A stretch of 54,577 bases of DNA from Clostridia bacterium (lineage in GTDB: Bacteria > Bacillota > Clostridia > Christensenellales > Borkfalkiaceae), in the NCBI GenBank assembly GCA_017467275.1, contig JAFTSN010000009.1, forward strand, positions 1-54,577, in the 5' to 3' direction. Below the pieces are notes generated by a model, which had not been told where the DNA came from, did not search any database, and saw nothing but the letters and a program-made list of their open reading frames with translations. Shown here in pieces: positions 24,257 to 33,900 of this stretch (positions are counted from its first letter, which is position 1; each line of letters opens with the position of its first letter). The position numbers were made by a program, and so were the translations under genes.

Positions 24257-26023
24257 ATGAATCACGCAGCATGCTATAAACAGGGCTATCCCCGTCCGCG
24301 CTTTGTGCGCGAATCCTTTGTGGACTTGAACGGCGAATGGGAATTCGCGTTCGCCGATAAGGAAATGGGCATAAAAAGCAGTTTTCATAAGGGAGCGAAG
24401 CTTCCCTTAACCATTCGCGTGCCGTATGCCTACAACACGCCCGCAAGCGGTATCAACGCCAAGACGGACTATGCCGAGGTCTGGTATAAAAAGACCTTTG
24501 ACTATGACTTGCCCTTGAATCGCCGTTTGCTCGTCAATTTCGACGGCGCGGACTATTTCACCGACGTCTGGCTCAACGGCGAGCATATCGGCTCGCACGA
24601 GGGCGGCTACACCCGTTTCACGTTTGATATCACGCACGCGCTGAAACCGATGGGAAACGAGCTCGTCGTGTGCTGTCGAGATCCGTTCGACCCCGCGTAT
24701 CCTCGCGGCAAGCAACGCCACCTCGACCATAACACGGGCTGCTTCTATCTGCCCACGGTGGGGATTTGGAAGAGCGTTTGGCTGGAGGAGACGGCGACGA
24801 ATTATCTTTTGGACGTCTATCCCGAAATCCGTTATGAGGACTGCTCCGCAATCTTGCATTATAGCGTGAACGAAGCCGTGCTTTCGGATAATCTCTATTT
24901 CACCGCCAAGGCATATTTTATGGGCGAGTACGTCACGGAGGTAAGCGGCAGGGTAGTTGCGCCCGAGGGGAAAATTCTCCTCGATCTTGAGAACAGAAAG
25001 CAGCAACTTCCCATGAAGCCTTGGTCGGCGGGAAATTCCAAGCAGTTCTTTGATATCGTCTACGAGCTGAAAAAGGGAGAAAAGACAATCGACGTCGTCG
25101 GTTCCTATCTCGGGCTTGTGGATTACAAAGCGGATAAAAACCGCTTGCTGATCAATTATCTGCCCGCAACCTATCTCCGCATGGTGCTTGCACAGGGCTA
25201 TTATCCCGAGAGCGGGCTGACGGGCTCGGAGGATGCGCTTTTAAAGGACGTCCAGCTCATTAAAGACATGGGCTTTAACGGTGTGAGAATGCACCAAAAG
25301 ATCGACGACGACAGATTTTATTATTTCTGTGATATGATCGGGCTTTACGCATGGTGCGAAATGCCCTCGCCTTACGTGACGGACGATAGGACCATGTCTG
25401 CGTTCACCAAGGAATGGCAAGAGATTGTGCGCCAGCATAGGGGCTTCATTTCGACCATGGCGTTCGTGCCTTTCAACGAGAGCTGGGGGGCACTTCAAGT
25501 CCTCGAAAACAAGCGTCAGCAGGCGTTTATAACTTCGGCTTATTGGCTGACGAAATCCCTCGTTCCCGAGCGTCTCGTTGTTGGCAATGACGGTTGGGAA
25601 CATACGGAGACTGATCTTCTGACCGTGCACGACTACGTTTCGAGCGGTGAAAGTCTCCATGAGGCGTATTCCGACGTCGAAGGCTTTGCGCGCGGCGAGC
25701 GGGTAAAGGATCTTTACACCCGCACGGCGTTTGCGGACGGCTGGGAATATAAGGGTCAGCCGATTATTGTCAGCGAGTTTGGCGGCGTGAAATATTCCCC
25801 CGATTTGGAAAGCTGGGGCTATGGCAACGCGGCAAAAACGCCCGAGGAGCTCTATGAGCGCACGAAAGCGCTTGTGCAGGGAATCACGGCGAATAAGAAG
25901 CTTGCGGGCTATTGCTTAACGCAGTTTACCGACGTCTATCAGGAAAAGAATGGGCTTTTGTGCGAGGATAGAACGCCCAAGCTTCCGATCGAAAAGATCA
26001 AAGAAATCAATTCGTTGTACTGA
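24257..26023 (+). CDS. Glycoside hydrolase family 2 enzyme, cytosolic
   Basis: 588 residues, no signal peptide. N-terminal jelly-roll (RESFVDLNGEWEFAFADK; AEVWYKKTFDY; FDGADYFTDVWLNGEHIG, HEGGYTRFTFDIT), Ig-like middle domain, then the TIM barrel from ~300 with catalytic acid/base Glu408 in FVPFNESWG and nucleophile Glu507 in IVSEFGG. The G-[IV]-R-x-H motif is present as GVRMHQK. Typical GH2 activities are beta-galactosidase, beta-glucuronidase, beta-mannosidase and arabinosidases; which one applies cannot be read here. It lies 14 bp after the permease gene and so probably acts on imported oligosaccharides. Confidence 0.9.
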   Translation: MNHAACYKQGYPRPRFVRESFVDLNGEWEFAFADKEMGIKSSFHKGAKLPLTIRVPYAYNTPASGINAKTDYAEVWYKKTFDYDLPLNRRLLVNFDGADYFTDVWLNGEHIGSHEGGYTRFTFDITHALKPMGNELVVCCRDPFDPAYPRGKQRHLDHNTGCFYLPTVGIWKSVWLEETATNYLLDVYPEIRYEDCSAILHYSVNEAVLSDNLYFTAKAYFMGEYVTEVSGRVVAPEGKILLDLENRKQQLPMKPWSAGNSKQFFDIVYELKKGEKTIDVVGSYLGLVDYKADKNRLLINYLPATYLRMVLAQGYYPESGLTGSEDALLKDVQLIKDMGFNGVRMHQKIDDDRFYYFCDMIGLYAWCEMPSPYVTDDRTMSAFTKEWQEIVRQHRGFISTMAFVPFNESWGALQVLENKRQQAFITSAYWLTKSLVPERLVVGNDGWEHTETDLLTVHDYVSSGESLHEAYSDVEGFARGERVKDLYTRTAFADGWEYKGQPIIVSEFGGVKYSPDLESWGYGNAAKTPEELYERTKALVQGITANKKLAGYCLTQFTDVYQEKNGLLCEDRTPKLPIEKIKEINSLY

Positions 26024-26062
26024 AAGGTCAGCGACAAAAAATAAAAAGAAAAGGAGAAAACT

Positions 26063-27178
26063 ATGAGCGAAAAACTGTATCCCGGTCAGTGGACGAAAGA
26101 ACGGGCGTGGGAATGGCACAGATCGCGCGCGTGGGTGAGAGGTTTTAACTATCTGCCCGCCAACTGCACCATGCAATTCGAGCTTTGGCAGGATTGTATG
26201 TTCGAGGAGCGAATGGCGGTCATGGATAAGGAGATCGCGCTTGCCAAGACGGTCGGCTTCAACTCCGTTCGTATTGCCATGAATTTCGAGACGTGGCGTG
26301 CAAATCCCAAGGCGTATAAGGAAAAAATGGAGCGCGTGCTTTCCATTCTTGACAAATACGGCTTCACGATGATGGCAAAGTTTGGCAACGATTGCACCGT
26401 GCCCCGCGATCAATATGAGGCGCCCGATATCACCAAACCCGTGGAAACGGCTTGGGGCTATCACGGCGGCGTCATCCGTTCCCCGCACAGAGCAGGATTG
26501 GACGAGGGCTATCTTCCCATCGACGAGGAGGAGCTTGCACCTCTCTACTACGAATGGGTCCGCGATATCATTTCCACCTATAAGGACGATAAGCGCGTTC
26601 TCATTTGGAATATGTGGAACGAGCCGGGCAACACCAAACGTTTCAATAAATCGGAAAAGCATCTTCGTAAATTCTTTGAGATCGCCCGCGAAATCGGTCC
26701 CATTCAGCCCTTGACCGCGGATAGCTGGCTTATGACCTTTAATAAGGATTTGCAAAATCCGCTCTCGAATTTGCGCGAGATCGAATTCCTTGCCATGGAG
26801 CTTTCCGACGTCGTGAGCTTCCATCATTACGGCAAATTCGAGCACGTCGTTTCGACGGTTGCCGCGCTTAAGAAGCTGTACGGTCGTCCGCTCTATAACA
26901 CCGAGTGGCTGCACCGTATCTACGATAACAACGTGGAGCAGATTCTACCCCTGTTTTGGCTTGAGGATATCGGCTCTTATCACTATGGTCTCGTTGAGAG
27001 CAGAGCGCAATATTATGAGCCTTGGGAATCCTTGCGTGGATCCGATCTTCCCATCGACCGTTGGCAGCACGATATTTTCCGTGCCAACTACCGCCCTTAT
27101 TCCCATAAGGAAATCGAGCTGTTCAAGGCGTTCGCCGAGCTCGCGGAAAAGGATTTTGCCGAACGGCAAGGGAAATAA
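26063..27178 (+). CDS. Clan-A TIM-barrel glycoside hydrolase (GH5-like), cytosolic
   Basis: 371 residues, no signal peptide. Barrel pattern with N-R-I-A strand (GFNSVRIAMNFETW), acid/base Glu187 in WNMWNEPGN and nucleophile Glu281 in PLYNTEWLH, separated as in clan GH-A; a conserved HHYGK sits between them. Proteins of this type are often labelled 1,4-beta-xylanase or cellulase-like without biochemical proof. It follows the GH2 gene by 39 bp with a strong AAGGAG, and probably cooperates with it in trimming imported oligosaccharides. Confidence 0.82.
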   Translation: MSEKLYPGQWTKERAWEWHRSRAWVRGFNYLPANCTMQFELWQDCMFEERMAVMDKEIALAKTVGFNSVRIAMNFETWRANPKAYKEKMERVLSILDKYGFTMMAKFGNDCTVPRDQYEAPDITKPVETAWGYHGGVIRSPHRAGLDEGYLPIDEEELAPLYYEWVRDIISTYKDDKRVLIWNMWNEPGNTKRFNKSEKHLRKFFEIAREIGPIQPLTADSWLMTFNKDLQNPLSNLREIEFLAMELSDVVSFHHYGKFEHVVSTVAALKKLYGRPLYNTEWLHRIYDNNVEQILPLFWLEDIGSYHYGLVESRAQYYEPWESLRGSDLPIDRWQHDIFRANYRPYSHKEIELFKAFAELAEKDFAERQGK

Positions 27179-27223
27179 TCAATTTTTGAAATCCAAAAAA
27201 ATTATATAAATGGAGGGAAAGCT

Positions 27224-30200
27224 ATGAAAAAACTCTTAAAAGGACTTGCGGCAATCGTCCTTTTCGCCTGCGTGGCGTTTGCTTTGCCGCTCGGTCTGAA
27301 CGCGAATGCGGCAGACAACACGAACGCATATAAGTATAACCTTGCGTTCGAGGACAACTTTGACGGCTCCGTCAAAGAGGATTGGTCCATTTACGGCGGG
27401 ACCAATTCGACGAAAAAGGACGGCGTGACGAGCTGGAACTTAAAGGGCGAAAACCATATCGTCTATAAGCCCAACGGCGGCACGACCACGGACTACGGTA
27501 AATTCCTTTACGGTGAATCGACGTCCACGAACTATATGTTCGAGGTAAAGGTACGTGCGGACGTGGATAAGGCGCTTGCCGATTATGTGATCGGTACTGA
27601 TGCGGTCACCATTAACTCGCATATTCCATTCTTTGCGACTTCCACGAGCGCAACAAATGCGTTTACGGGAAGAAGTATTTGTTTTAACAACTATGCGATT
27701 GGATTTTGGGAATACGGTTCGGTAAATGGCTGGAGAGGCTCGAAGCGAATTACCCTCACGACTTTAGCAGATACGTTTGATTGGCGGGATTGGCATACGA
27801 TTAGAGTGGAAGCCACGACAACGCAGTGCAAGCTTTGGCTGGACGATTTGTTAATGGTAACCTCGGCACAGTCTGTGTTTACGGGAGGTTCTCCCACTGC
27901 AGGACCTTGTGGATTTTCAGCTGTTTGCGGGGCGGGGCTTGTATCGCTTCACTACGACGATTTCAGAGTTTGGACGACGAATTCCAGCTATGATTCCACG
28001 GTAACCGAGGTCGAAAAGACGGTGCAAGGTATTAATGCTGCGGATTTTAGGGATTCGACGAAAGTTACTTATGGAGCGAGTGCTTTTTCTACGGCTCTTG
28101 AAGAAACGACGGAAAATAAGCTTTTATACAATCTCGACGAGTATAAAATGGGAACAGATCACCGCGTTTTGAAAGATTATAGCTATACGAGCCTGAATGC
28201 AGTTGTCGGTATGGATATCGAGCGGCAAAAGGCGGCGAAAGGCGTAGTTGCAGGCGAAGATTATACGGGGACGACAAGAATTTCGACCTCGAACTTGACG
28301 GGTATTCTTTTCAATGGTAGTTTCACGAGCGGTAAATATAACGGCTATCAGCTTTGTTATTATGCAATTTATTATCAGAGTACATTCCAAAACGTTGTCA
28401 ATCTGTATTTGAACAAGCTGACGAATTCCGCTATCGCAAACTCGAGCACCGATCAGATTTTGATCGGTAAGCTCACAGGCACGACCTCTTGCGTGGTGGA
28501 TATGAACGTCGAGGGCGGTTATCTGACGGTTACGCCGTATGCCACCAAGGCAGACTATCAGAGCGGAACGAAAGCGACGCTTAAAAGCTCAGCTTCCTCT
28601 GTGACGGTCACGGATGGTGCGTATAAAGTCAAGCTTCCGACCTATGACGCGACGGTAGGCGGCGATTACACGGAAGGCAATTTTGGTTTCCGTTGCCAAT
28701 CGGGAAGCACGTCGGCAACAAATCATTTGCAACTTATGTGCGACGTGGAGTTTTTATCCTTCAGCGGTAAAACGACGGCGGCGCCCGATACGACCGAGCC
28801 CGTTGTAAACACGAGAACGCAGACCGTCTCTGTGACTTCCACGGCGAACGGTTCCGTGACGGTGGACGGCTATGCGCCCGTCACGTTAAACGGTGCGGTT
28901 ACGAGCAAGGCGCAGACTGTGAAAACGGGTAGCGAGGTGGCGCTCACTTTCGCTCCTGCAAGCGGCTATCAGATCAAAAACGTCAATATTAACGGCTACG
29001 ATCACGGCGCGATCACGTCTTGGAATATTTCCAATATCACTTCCGCTTACGAAGTAGACGTGACTTTCTCTAAAAAATATCAGGTAACCTTTAAGAACAC
29101 GCTGGGCGAAACCTTGAGCTCCACGTCCGTGTGGGAAGGCGAAAACACCTTTAAGATCGCGGACTTCGGCGCACAGGCGGTCGGCTTTGTGACCGACGAC
29201 GGCGTTTATGCGACGTGGACGGGCGAGGTTACGGCTGCAACCGACGTCACGGTGTTGATTGCGGATATCGCGCTCACGGAAGGCGCAAGCGTTCGTTTTG
29301 CGACGCCCTCGGGGCTTCGTTTCCAATCCAACGTTTCCGTGGATACCTACACCCACCTTGCTTCGCTTAATCCCACCTACGGCATTTTGATGCTGACGGA
29401 GGAGAAGCGCGGCACGGCAGAGCTCACGCTGAGCTCGGCAAACGTGCTCAACTTCACGGTTGCACCCGCCTTGAACGGCGATGTGTATCAGTACCGCGCG
29501 GCGGTTGCCAACATTCCCGCGGCGAAGTATGAAACGGCGGTTGCGGCAAGAGGTTATCTGACGGTAACCCTTTCGGACGGCACGACTAGAACGGTTTACA
29601 CGGCGTTTGACGCGGAGAAGAACGTTAGAAGCATCAGCGAGGTGGCGCAGAACATTTTGGACGATCCCGAGCTTAGCGCAGAATATGCGGCTTACACAGA
29701 GCTTCTCGAATCCTATGCGAACTACACGGTGAAATCGCTGTCTTTCACGGCGGCGAGCGTGGCGACGACGAACGTGGGCGGCTATCCGAGAATGGTAAAG
29801 CTTACAAACGGCAAATACCTTTTGACGGCGGACACGAGATATGCGTTCTCCGACGACGGCAAGAGCTTCGGGACTTACAGCAAGCTTCCCATTTCGGCGA
29901 ACGAGCCCACGGACACGGAGGCGCTCGCTTGCGGAAACGCACAGCCCCTTGTGCTTTCGGACGGCAGAGTGGCGATTGCATATCGTGCACAGCTCGTTTC
30001 CACCTATGGCTATGCTTCTATCCGTATGATTATTTCCACTGACGCGACTTGCACGGCGTTTTCCGAGCCTGTCGTGATTGCGGAGGTCTACACGAGGGAC
30101 AAAAACACGGGCGGCATGTGGGAGCCCTATCTCGTGCAGAAAGGGGACACCCTCTTGGTGTATTTTTCCTGCGACGCACAGACGAGCGTTGAGAAAAACG

Positions 30201-30826
30201 GCGTGGCGGCAAATACCGCATACGTTTGCGAGGGAGGCTTTCAAAACGTCCTTGTGACGAGCTACGAGCTTTCGAGCGGCACGGTTGGCGCGACGAGCGT
30301 TGTCTGTGACGGCGAGACGACGGAGACTCGCCCCGGTATGAGTGTTATAACCACGCTTGCGGACGGCTCCTATGCGATGGTTGTCGAATATTGGAAGGGC
30401 GAAAACTGTGAGATCGATATTCTTTATTCCAAGGACGGTCTTGCTTGGACGGCTCCTGCGAAGCTCATTTCCCTTAGCGGTGGGATTTGCGCAGCGCCTT
30501 ATATCGTGACGCTGCCCACAGGTCAGATTGCGCTCACGTTCCAATCGCCTGCGGACTATGAAGGCGATTTTGCGGACGAATCCAACACGAAAAAGGCACA
30601 GCTTAAATTCTATATTAGCGAAAATGACGTTTCTTACGGCAGCACGGTCACGCTTAAGGAATCTTCCACGGGGATCGCGCTTGATAAGAACGACTATTTG
30701 ATCTGGAACGGTATGGCGGTCATCGATAACGTGCTCTACGTGTTCGGCGGTAAAGGCACGGTCACTGCGGCGGGTACGTATGCGGCAGGCGGACTGCAGA
30801 TCGTCTATGCAAAAATTTACGGCTAA
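27224..30826 (+). CDS. Giant secreted protein with concanavalin-like domains and sialidase/GH93-like propeller
   Basis: 1200 residues. Signal peptide (hydrophobic VLFACVAFALPLGLNANA). Residues ~36-265: laminin-G/concanavalin-type domain (LAFEDNFDGSVKEDW...DWRDWHTIRVEA). Residues ~270-530: a second beta-rich domain that is nearly identical to one in the protein encoded at 30981. Residues ~545-640: divergent InlB-type repeat (NGSVTVDGYA...SGYQIKNVNINGYDHGAIT). Residues ~660-830: domain with ASVRFATPSGLRFQSNVS and YGILMLTEEKRG. Residues ~845-1200: six-bladed propeller with WEPYLVQKGDTLLVYFS and VCDGETTETRPGM, resembling GH93 exo-arabinanases and sialidases. No wall anchor at the C-terminus. The enzyme activity is inferred from the fold only. 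Confidence 0.7.
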   Translation: MKKLLKGLAAIVLFACVAFALPLGLNANAADNTNAYKYNLAFEDNFDGSVKEDWSIYGGTNSTKKDGVTSWNLKGENHIVYKPNGGTTTDYGKFLYGESTSTNYMFEVKVRADVDKALADYVIGTDAVTINSHIPFFATSTSATNAFTGRSICFNNYAIGFWEYGSVNGWRGSKRITLTTLADTFDWRDWHTIRVEATTTQCKLWLDDLLMVTSAQSVFTGGSPTAGPCGFSAVCGAGLVSLHYDDFRVWTTNSSYDSTVTEVEKTVQGINAADFRDSTKVTYGASAFSTALEETTENKLLYNLDEYKMGTDHRVLKDYSYTSLNAVVGMDIERQKAAKGVVAGEDYTGTTRISTSNLTGILFNGSFTSGKYNGYQLCYYAIYYQSTFQNVVNLYLNKLTNSAIANSSTDQILIGKLTGTTSCVVDMNVEGGYLTVTPYATKADYQSGTKATLKSSASSVTVTDGAYKVKLPTYDATVGGDYTEGNFGFRCQSGSTSATNHLQLMCDVEFLSFSGKTTAAPDTTEPVVNTRTQTVSVTSTANGSVTVDGYAPVTLNGAVTSKAQTVKTGSEVALTFAPASGYQIKNVNINGYDHGAITSWNISNITSAYEVDVTFSKKYQVTFKNTLGETLSSTSVWEGENTFKIADFGAQAVGFVTDDGVYATWTGEVTAATDVTVLIADIALTEGASVRFATPSGLRFQSNVSVDTYTHLASLNPTYGILMLTEEKRGTAELTLSSANVLNFTVAPALNGDVYQYRAAVANIPAAKYETAVAARGYLTVTLSDGTTRTVYTAFDAEKNVRSISEVAQNILDDPELSAEYAAYTELLESYANYTVKSLSFTAASVATTNVGGYPRMVKLTNGKYLLTADTRYAFSDDGKSFGTYSKLPISANEPTDTEALACGNAQPLVLSDGRVAIAYRAQLVSTYGYASIRMIISTDATCTAFSEPVVIAEVYTRDKNTGGMWEPYLVQKGDTLLVYFSCDAQTSVEKNGVAANTAYVCEGGFQNVLVTSYELSSGTVGATSVVCDGETTETRPGMSVITTLADGSYAMVVEYWKGENCEIDILYSKDGLAWTAPAKLISLSGGICAAPYIVTLPTGQIALTFQSPADYEGDFADESNTKKAQLKFYISENDVSYGSTVTLKESSTGIALDKNDYLIWNGMAVIDNVLYVFGGKGTVTAAGTYAAGGLQIVYAKIYG

Positions 30827-30844
30827 GAAAGGGAGGACGAAATA

Positions 30845-30961
30845 ATGAAAAAAGTATATAATAAAGTGGAAATTGAATTTGTCGAGCTCCTCTCGGAGGA
30901 TATCGTACGCACTTCTGACATCATTCCCGAGCGAGTCAACGATTGGCCCGAGGAATGGTAA
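30845..30961 (+). CDS. 38-residue peptide between the two giant surface-protein genes
   Basis: MKKVYNKVEIEFVELLSED continues to VNDWPEEW and a TAA at 30959. It has a good ribosome binding site (GGGAGGACG, 7 bases ahead of the ATG), lies 18 bp after the preceding stop and 19 bp before the next start, and has an acidic, Trp-containing C-terminus. There is no signal peptide or cysteine. The pattern of a basic start, a KxExxELLSEDIVRTS core and a variable tail suggests a family of small peptides in Clostridia, perhaps secreted-protein chaperones, RiPP-like precursors or regulators. That is inference; only the ORF, its ribosome binding site and its position are seen. Confidence 0.6.
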   Translation: MKKVYNKVEIEFVELLSEDIVRTSDIIPERVNDWPEEW

Positions 30962-30980
30962 AAACAAGGAGATTTTCAGT

Positions 30981-33900
30981 ATGAAAAGCAAGACAAAAAA
31001 GAACTTTTTGCTTGCCGCTCTGTCGATTGTTATGATCTTTTGCGTTGCTTTGGCTTCGGCACTTTTGCCGAAAGCCAAAGTCCTCGCGGGCGAAAAGGAC
31101 GCGTATAAGTATACGCTCGCCTATTCGGATAACTTCGACGACGGCAATATCGACGGTTGGTCCGTGGTGCGGGGCGGCTCGTCTTATTCCTATATTACAG
31201 GTGGCGCAACCAAGAAAAATTGGCGCTTTAACGGCGAAAATCATATTGCCTATAAGCAGGGCCTTTCCACCGACTACGGTATGTTCCTTTACGGCACGGC
31301 GAATTCGACCGACTACGTATTCGAGGTTAAAATGCGTGCAGACGTGGAGGAGACTCTCGGCGAGTATCTCACAACGAACGCCGCAAACCTCGGCGCAGGA
31401 TTGACGCTCAACACCCATCTGCCTTTCTTCGTCACCGATTATGCGCCCAACACGAGTTATCACACCTTTATCGGGCGTAGCGTCTGTATTTCCAACTACG
31501 CAATAGGCTTTTATGAATATACCTATTTGGACCAGGATGCAGGCACGCTTTCGGGCGGTTGGGCGAAGAAGAGCGCAACGGACACTGCGACGGCTTCAGC
31601 GAGAATAAAAAATACGTTCGGCGACGATTTCGATTGGAGGGATTGGCACACGATTCGCGTGCAGGCAAATGCAACCGCCTGTTCGCTCTATCTCGACGGG
31701 GCACTTATGGTGACAGCCGAAAACAGCGGTTTCACCAAGGCGACGGCGACGAAGGGCTATGCGGGCTTTGCGGGCGTCTGCAACGAGAAATATAAGCCGT
31801 TGCATTTCGACGATTTCAACTATTGGACAAAGAACGCAAGCTACGATTCTTCCATAAAGACGGAGGCGACGGTCAATTCGATCAACGCCGCGGATTTCCG
31901 CGACACAACGAAAGTGGCGCTTGGTTCGAGTGCGCCCAAGACCGCGCTTGAAGAAACGACGGAAAATAAGCTCCTTTACGATCTCGACGTGTACATGGGT
32001 ACCGATCATCGCGTTTTGACCGATTATAGCTATACGAGTTTGAATGCGGTCGTGGGCATGGATATCGAGCGCCAAAAGGCGGCAAAGGGCGTCGTTGCAG
32101 GCGAAACCTACACGGGCACGACGAGAATTTCCACCTCGAATGTGACGGGTATTTTGTTTAACGGTAGCTTCACAAACGGCAAATATAACGGCTATCAGCT
32201 CTGTTATTACGCAATCTATTATCAGAACAGTTTCCAAAACGTTGTCAATCTGTATTTGAACAAGCTGACGAATTCCGCTATCGCAAACACGAACACCGAT
32301 CAGATTTTGATCGGCAAGCTCACGGGCACGACCTCTTGCGTGGTGGATATGAACGTCGAAGGCGGCTATTTGACGGTTACGCCGTATGCCACCAAGGCAG
32401 ACTATCAGAGCGGAACGAAAGCGACGCTTACAAGCTCAGCTTCCTCCGTGACGGTCACGGACGGTGCGTATAAAGTCAAGCTTCCGACCTATGACGCGAC
32501 GGTAGGCGGCGATTACACGGAGGGCAATTTTGGTTTCCGTTGCCAATCGGGAAGCACGTCGGCAACAAATCATTTGCAACTTATGTGCGACGTGGAGTTT
32601 ATCTCTTTCTCGGGTAAGGCACAGGTGATTCCTCCGATCACGGAGCCTCTTGCGGCAGAAACGGCAACGAAAACGGTTTCCGTCTCCACGCCCGCAAACG
32701 GCGCGGTTACGGTAAACGGTGCGGCGGCAAAGGCAACGCAGACGGTTGAAACGCACAGCGAGGTCAAGCTTGTATTCACGCCGAACAGCGGCTATATCAT
32801 CGATAACGTGACGATCAACGGCGTAAAAATGGGCGCAATCACGGAATTTACCATTTCCAATATTACTTCGGATTACACGGTGGAGGTCAGCTTTACGAAC
32901 GTGAAAACGGTTGAGGTTTATTTGCTTGCCGGTCAGTCCAATGCGGCGGGTTTCACGCCTGTGAACGGGCTGTATAAGGGCTACACCTACGGCGGCGAGG
33001 TGGACGAGGAAAAACTTGCCACCTATGAGGCAGGCTATACGGATATCATGTATTACGGCGTCACGCAGTCTGCCGACCCCGAAAATGCGGGCGTGAAGTG
33101 GAATCACGTGACGGTCGGTAAAGGTGCGGGGGCATACCGTATCGGTCCCGAGCTCGGCTTTGCAGACGCGATGACGGAATATTACGGCGGCTCGAAGGGC
33201 AAAGCGGCGGTCATTAAATACGCCGTCGGTGCAACGGGCTTCGGCAACGCGAGCGAGACGGTCAGAAACACCTACGGCAACTGGATGTCGCCCTCGGCGA
33301 TCAGTGCGGCGCAGGAAGCAGGCGAGACCTTACACGAAAAGGCAGGACTTCTCTATAACAACCTTATCGAGACGGTCACGATCGCGCTTGAAGCTCTTGT
33401 GGCGCAGGGTTATCAGCCCGTGGTCAAGGGTGCAATGTGGCTTCAGGGCTGTGCAGACGCCAAGGTTCCGCAGGCGAATAAGTATCAGCACAATATCTCT
33501 TGTCTGATTAACGATCTTCGCGCGGACGTCACGGAGATTATGACAGAGCTTTCCATTGCGCAGGATTGTGCGGAAATGCCCTTTGTTATCTGTAAGATCG
33601 GTGCCGACCTTCGGAACGCAGACGACGAAGCGGTCGTTCGCGAGCAGATGCAGATGGCGGCGGCAGCGTTGACGAACGTGCGTATCGTCGAGACGGACGA
33701 TTTCGTGCTTCCCGACGTGAACGATAATAACGACGTGTGGCACTTCTCCGTCAAGGGGATGCTGGCGATCGGTAACCGCTTTGCGGACGTTCTTGCGCAG
33801 ATGAACGGCAAAAAAGCGGTGGTAAATTATTCGGTAACCTTTGATGCCGACGGCGGCTCGGGCACTTTCGCACCGCAGACGGTCGCGCAGTATATGTCGG

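Noticed and set aside
30873-30980. N-terminal extension of the SGNH esterase gene
   Set aside because: The ATG at 30981 has a strong ribosome binding site and begins a proper signal peptide; the extension overlaps the 38-residue ORF in another frame.
28886-31078. 730-codon open frame on the minus strand opposite the two giant surface-protein genes
   Set aside because: It is antisense to a protein with a signal peptide and clear domains; its translation is rich in Arg/His/Val without domains or a ribosome binding site, a by-product of codon bias in the sense strand.
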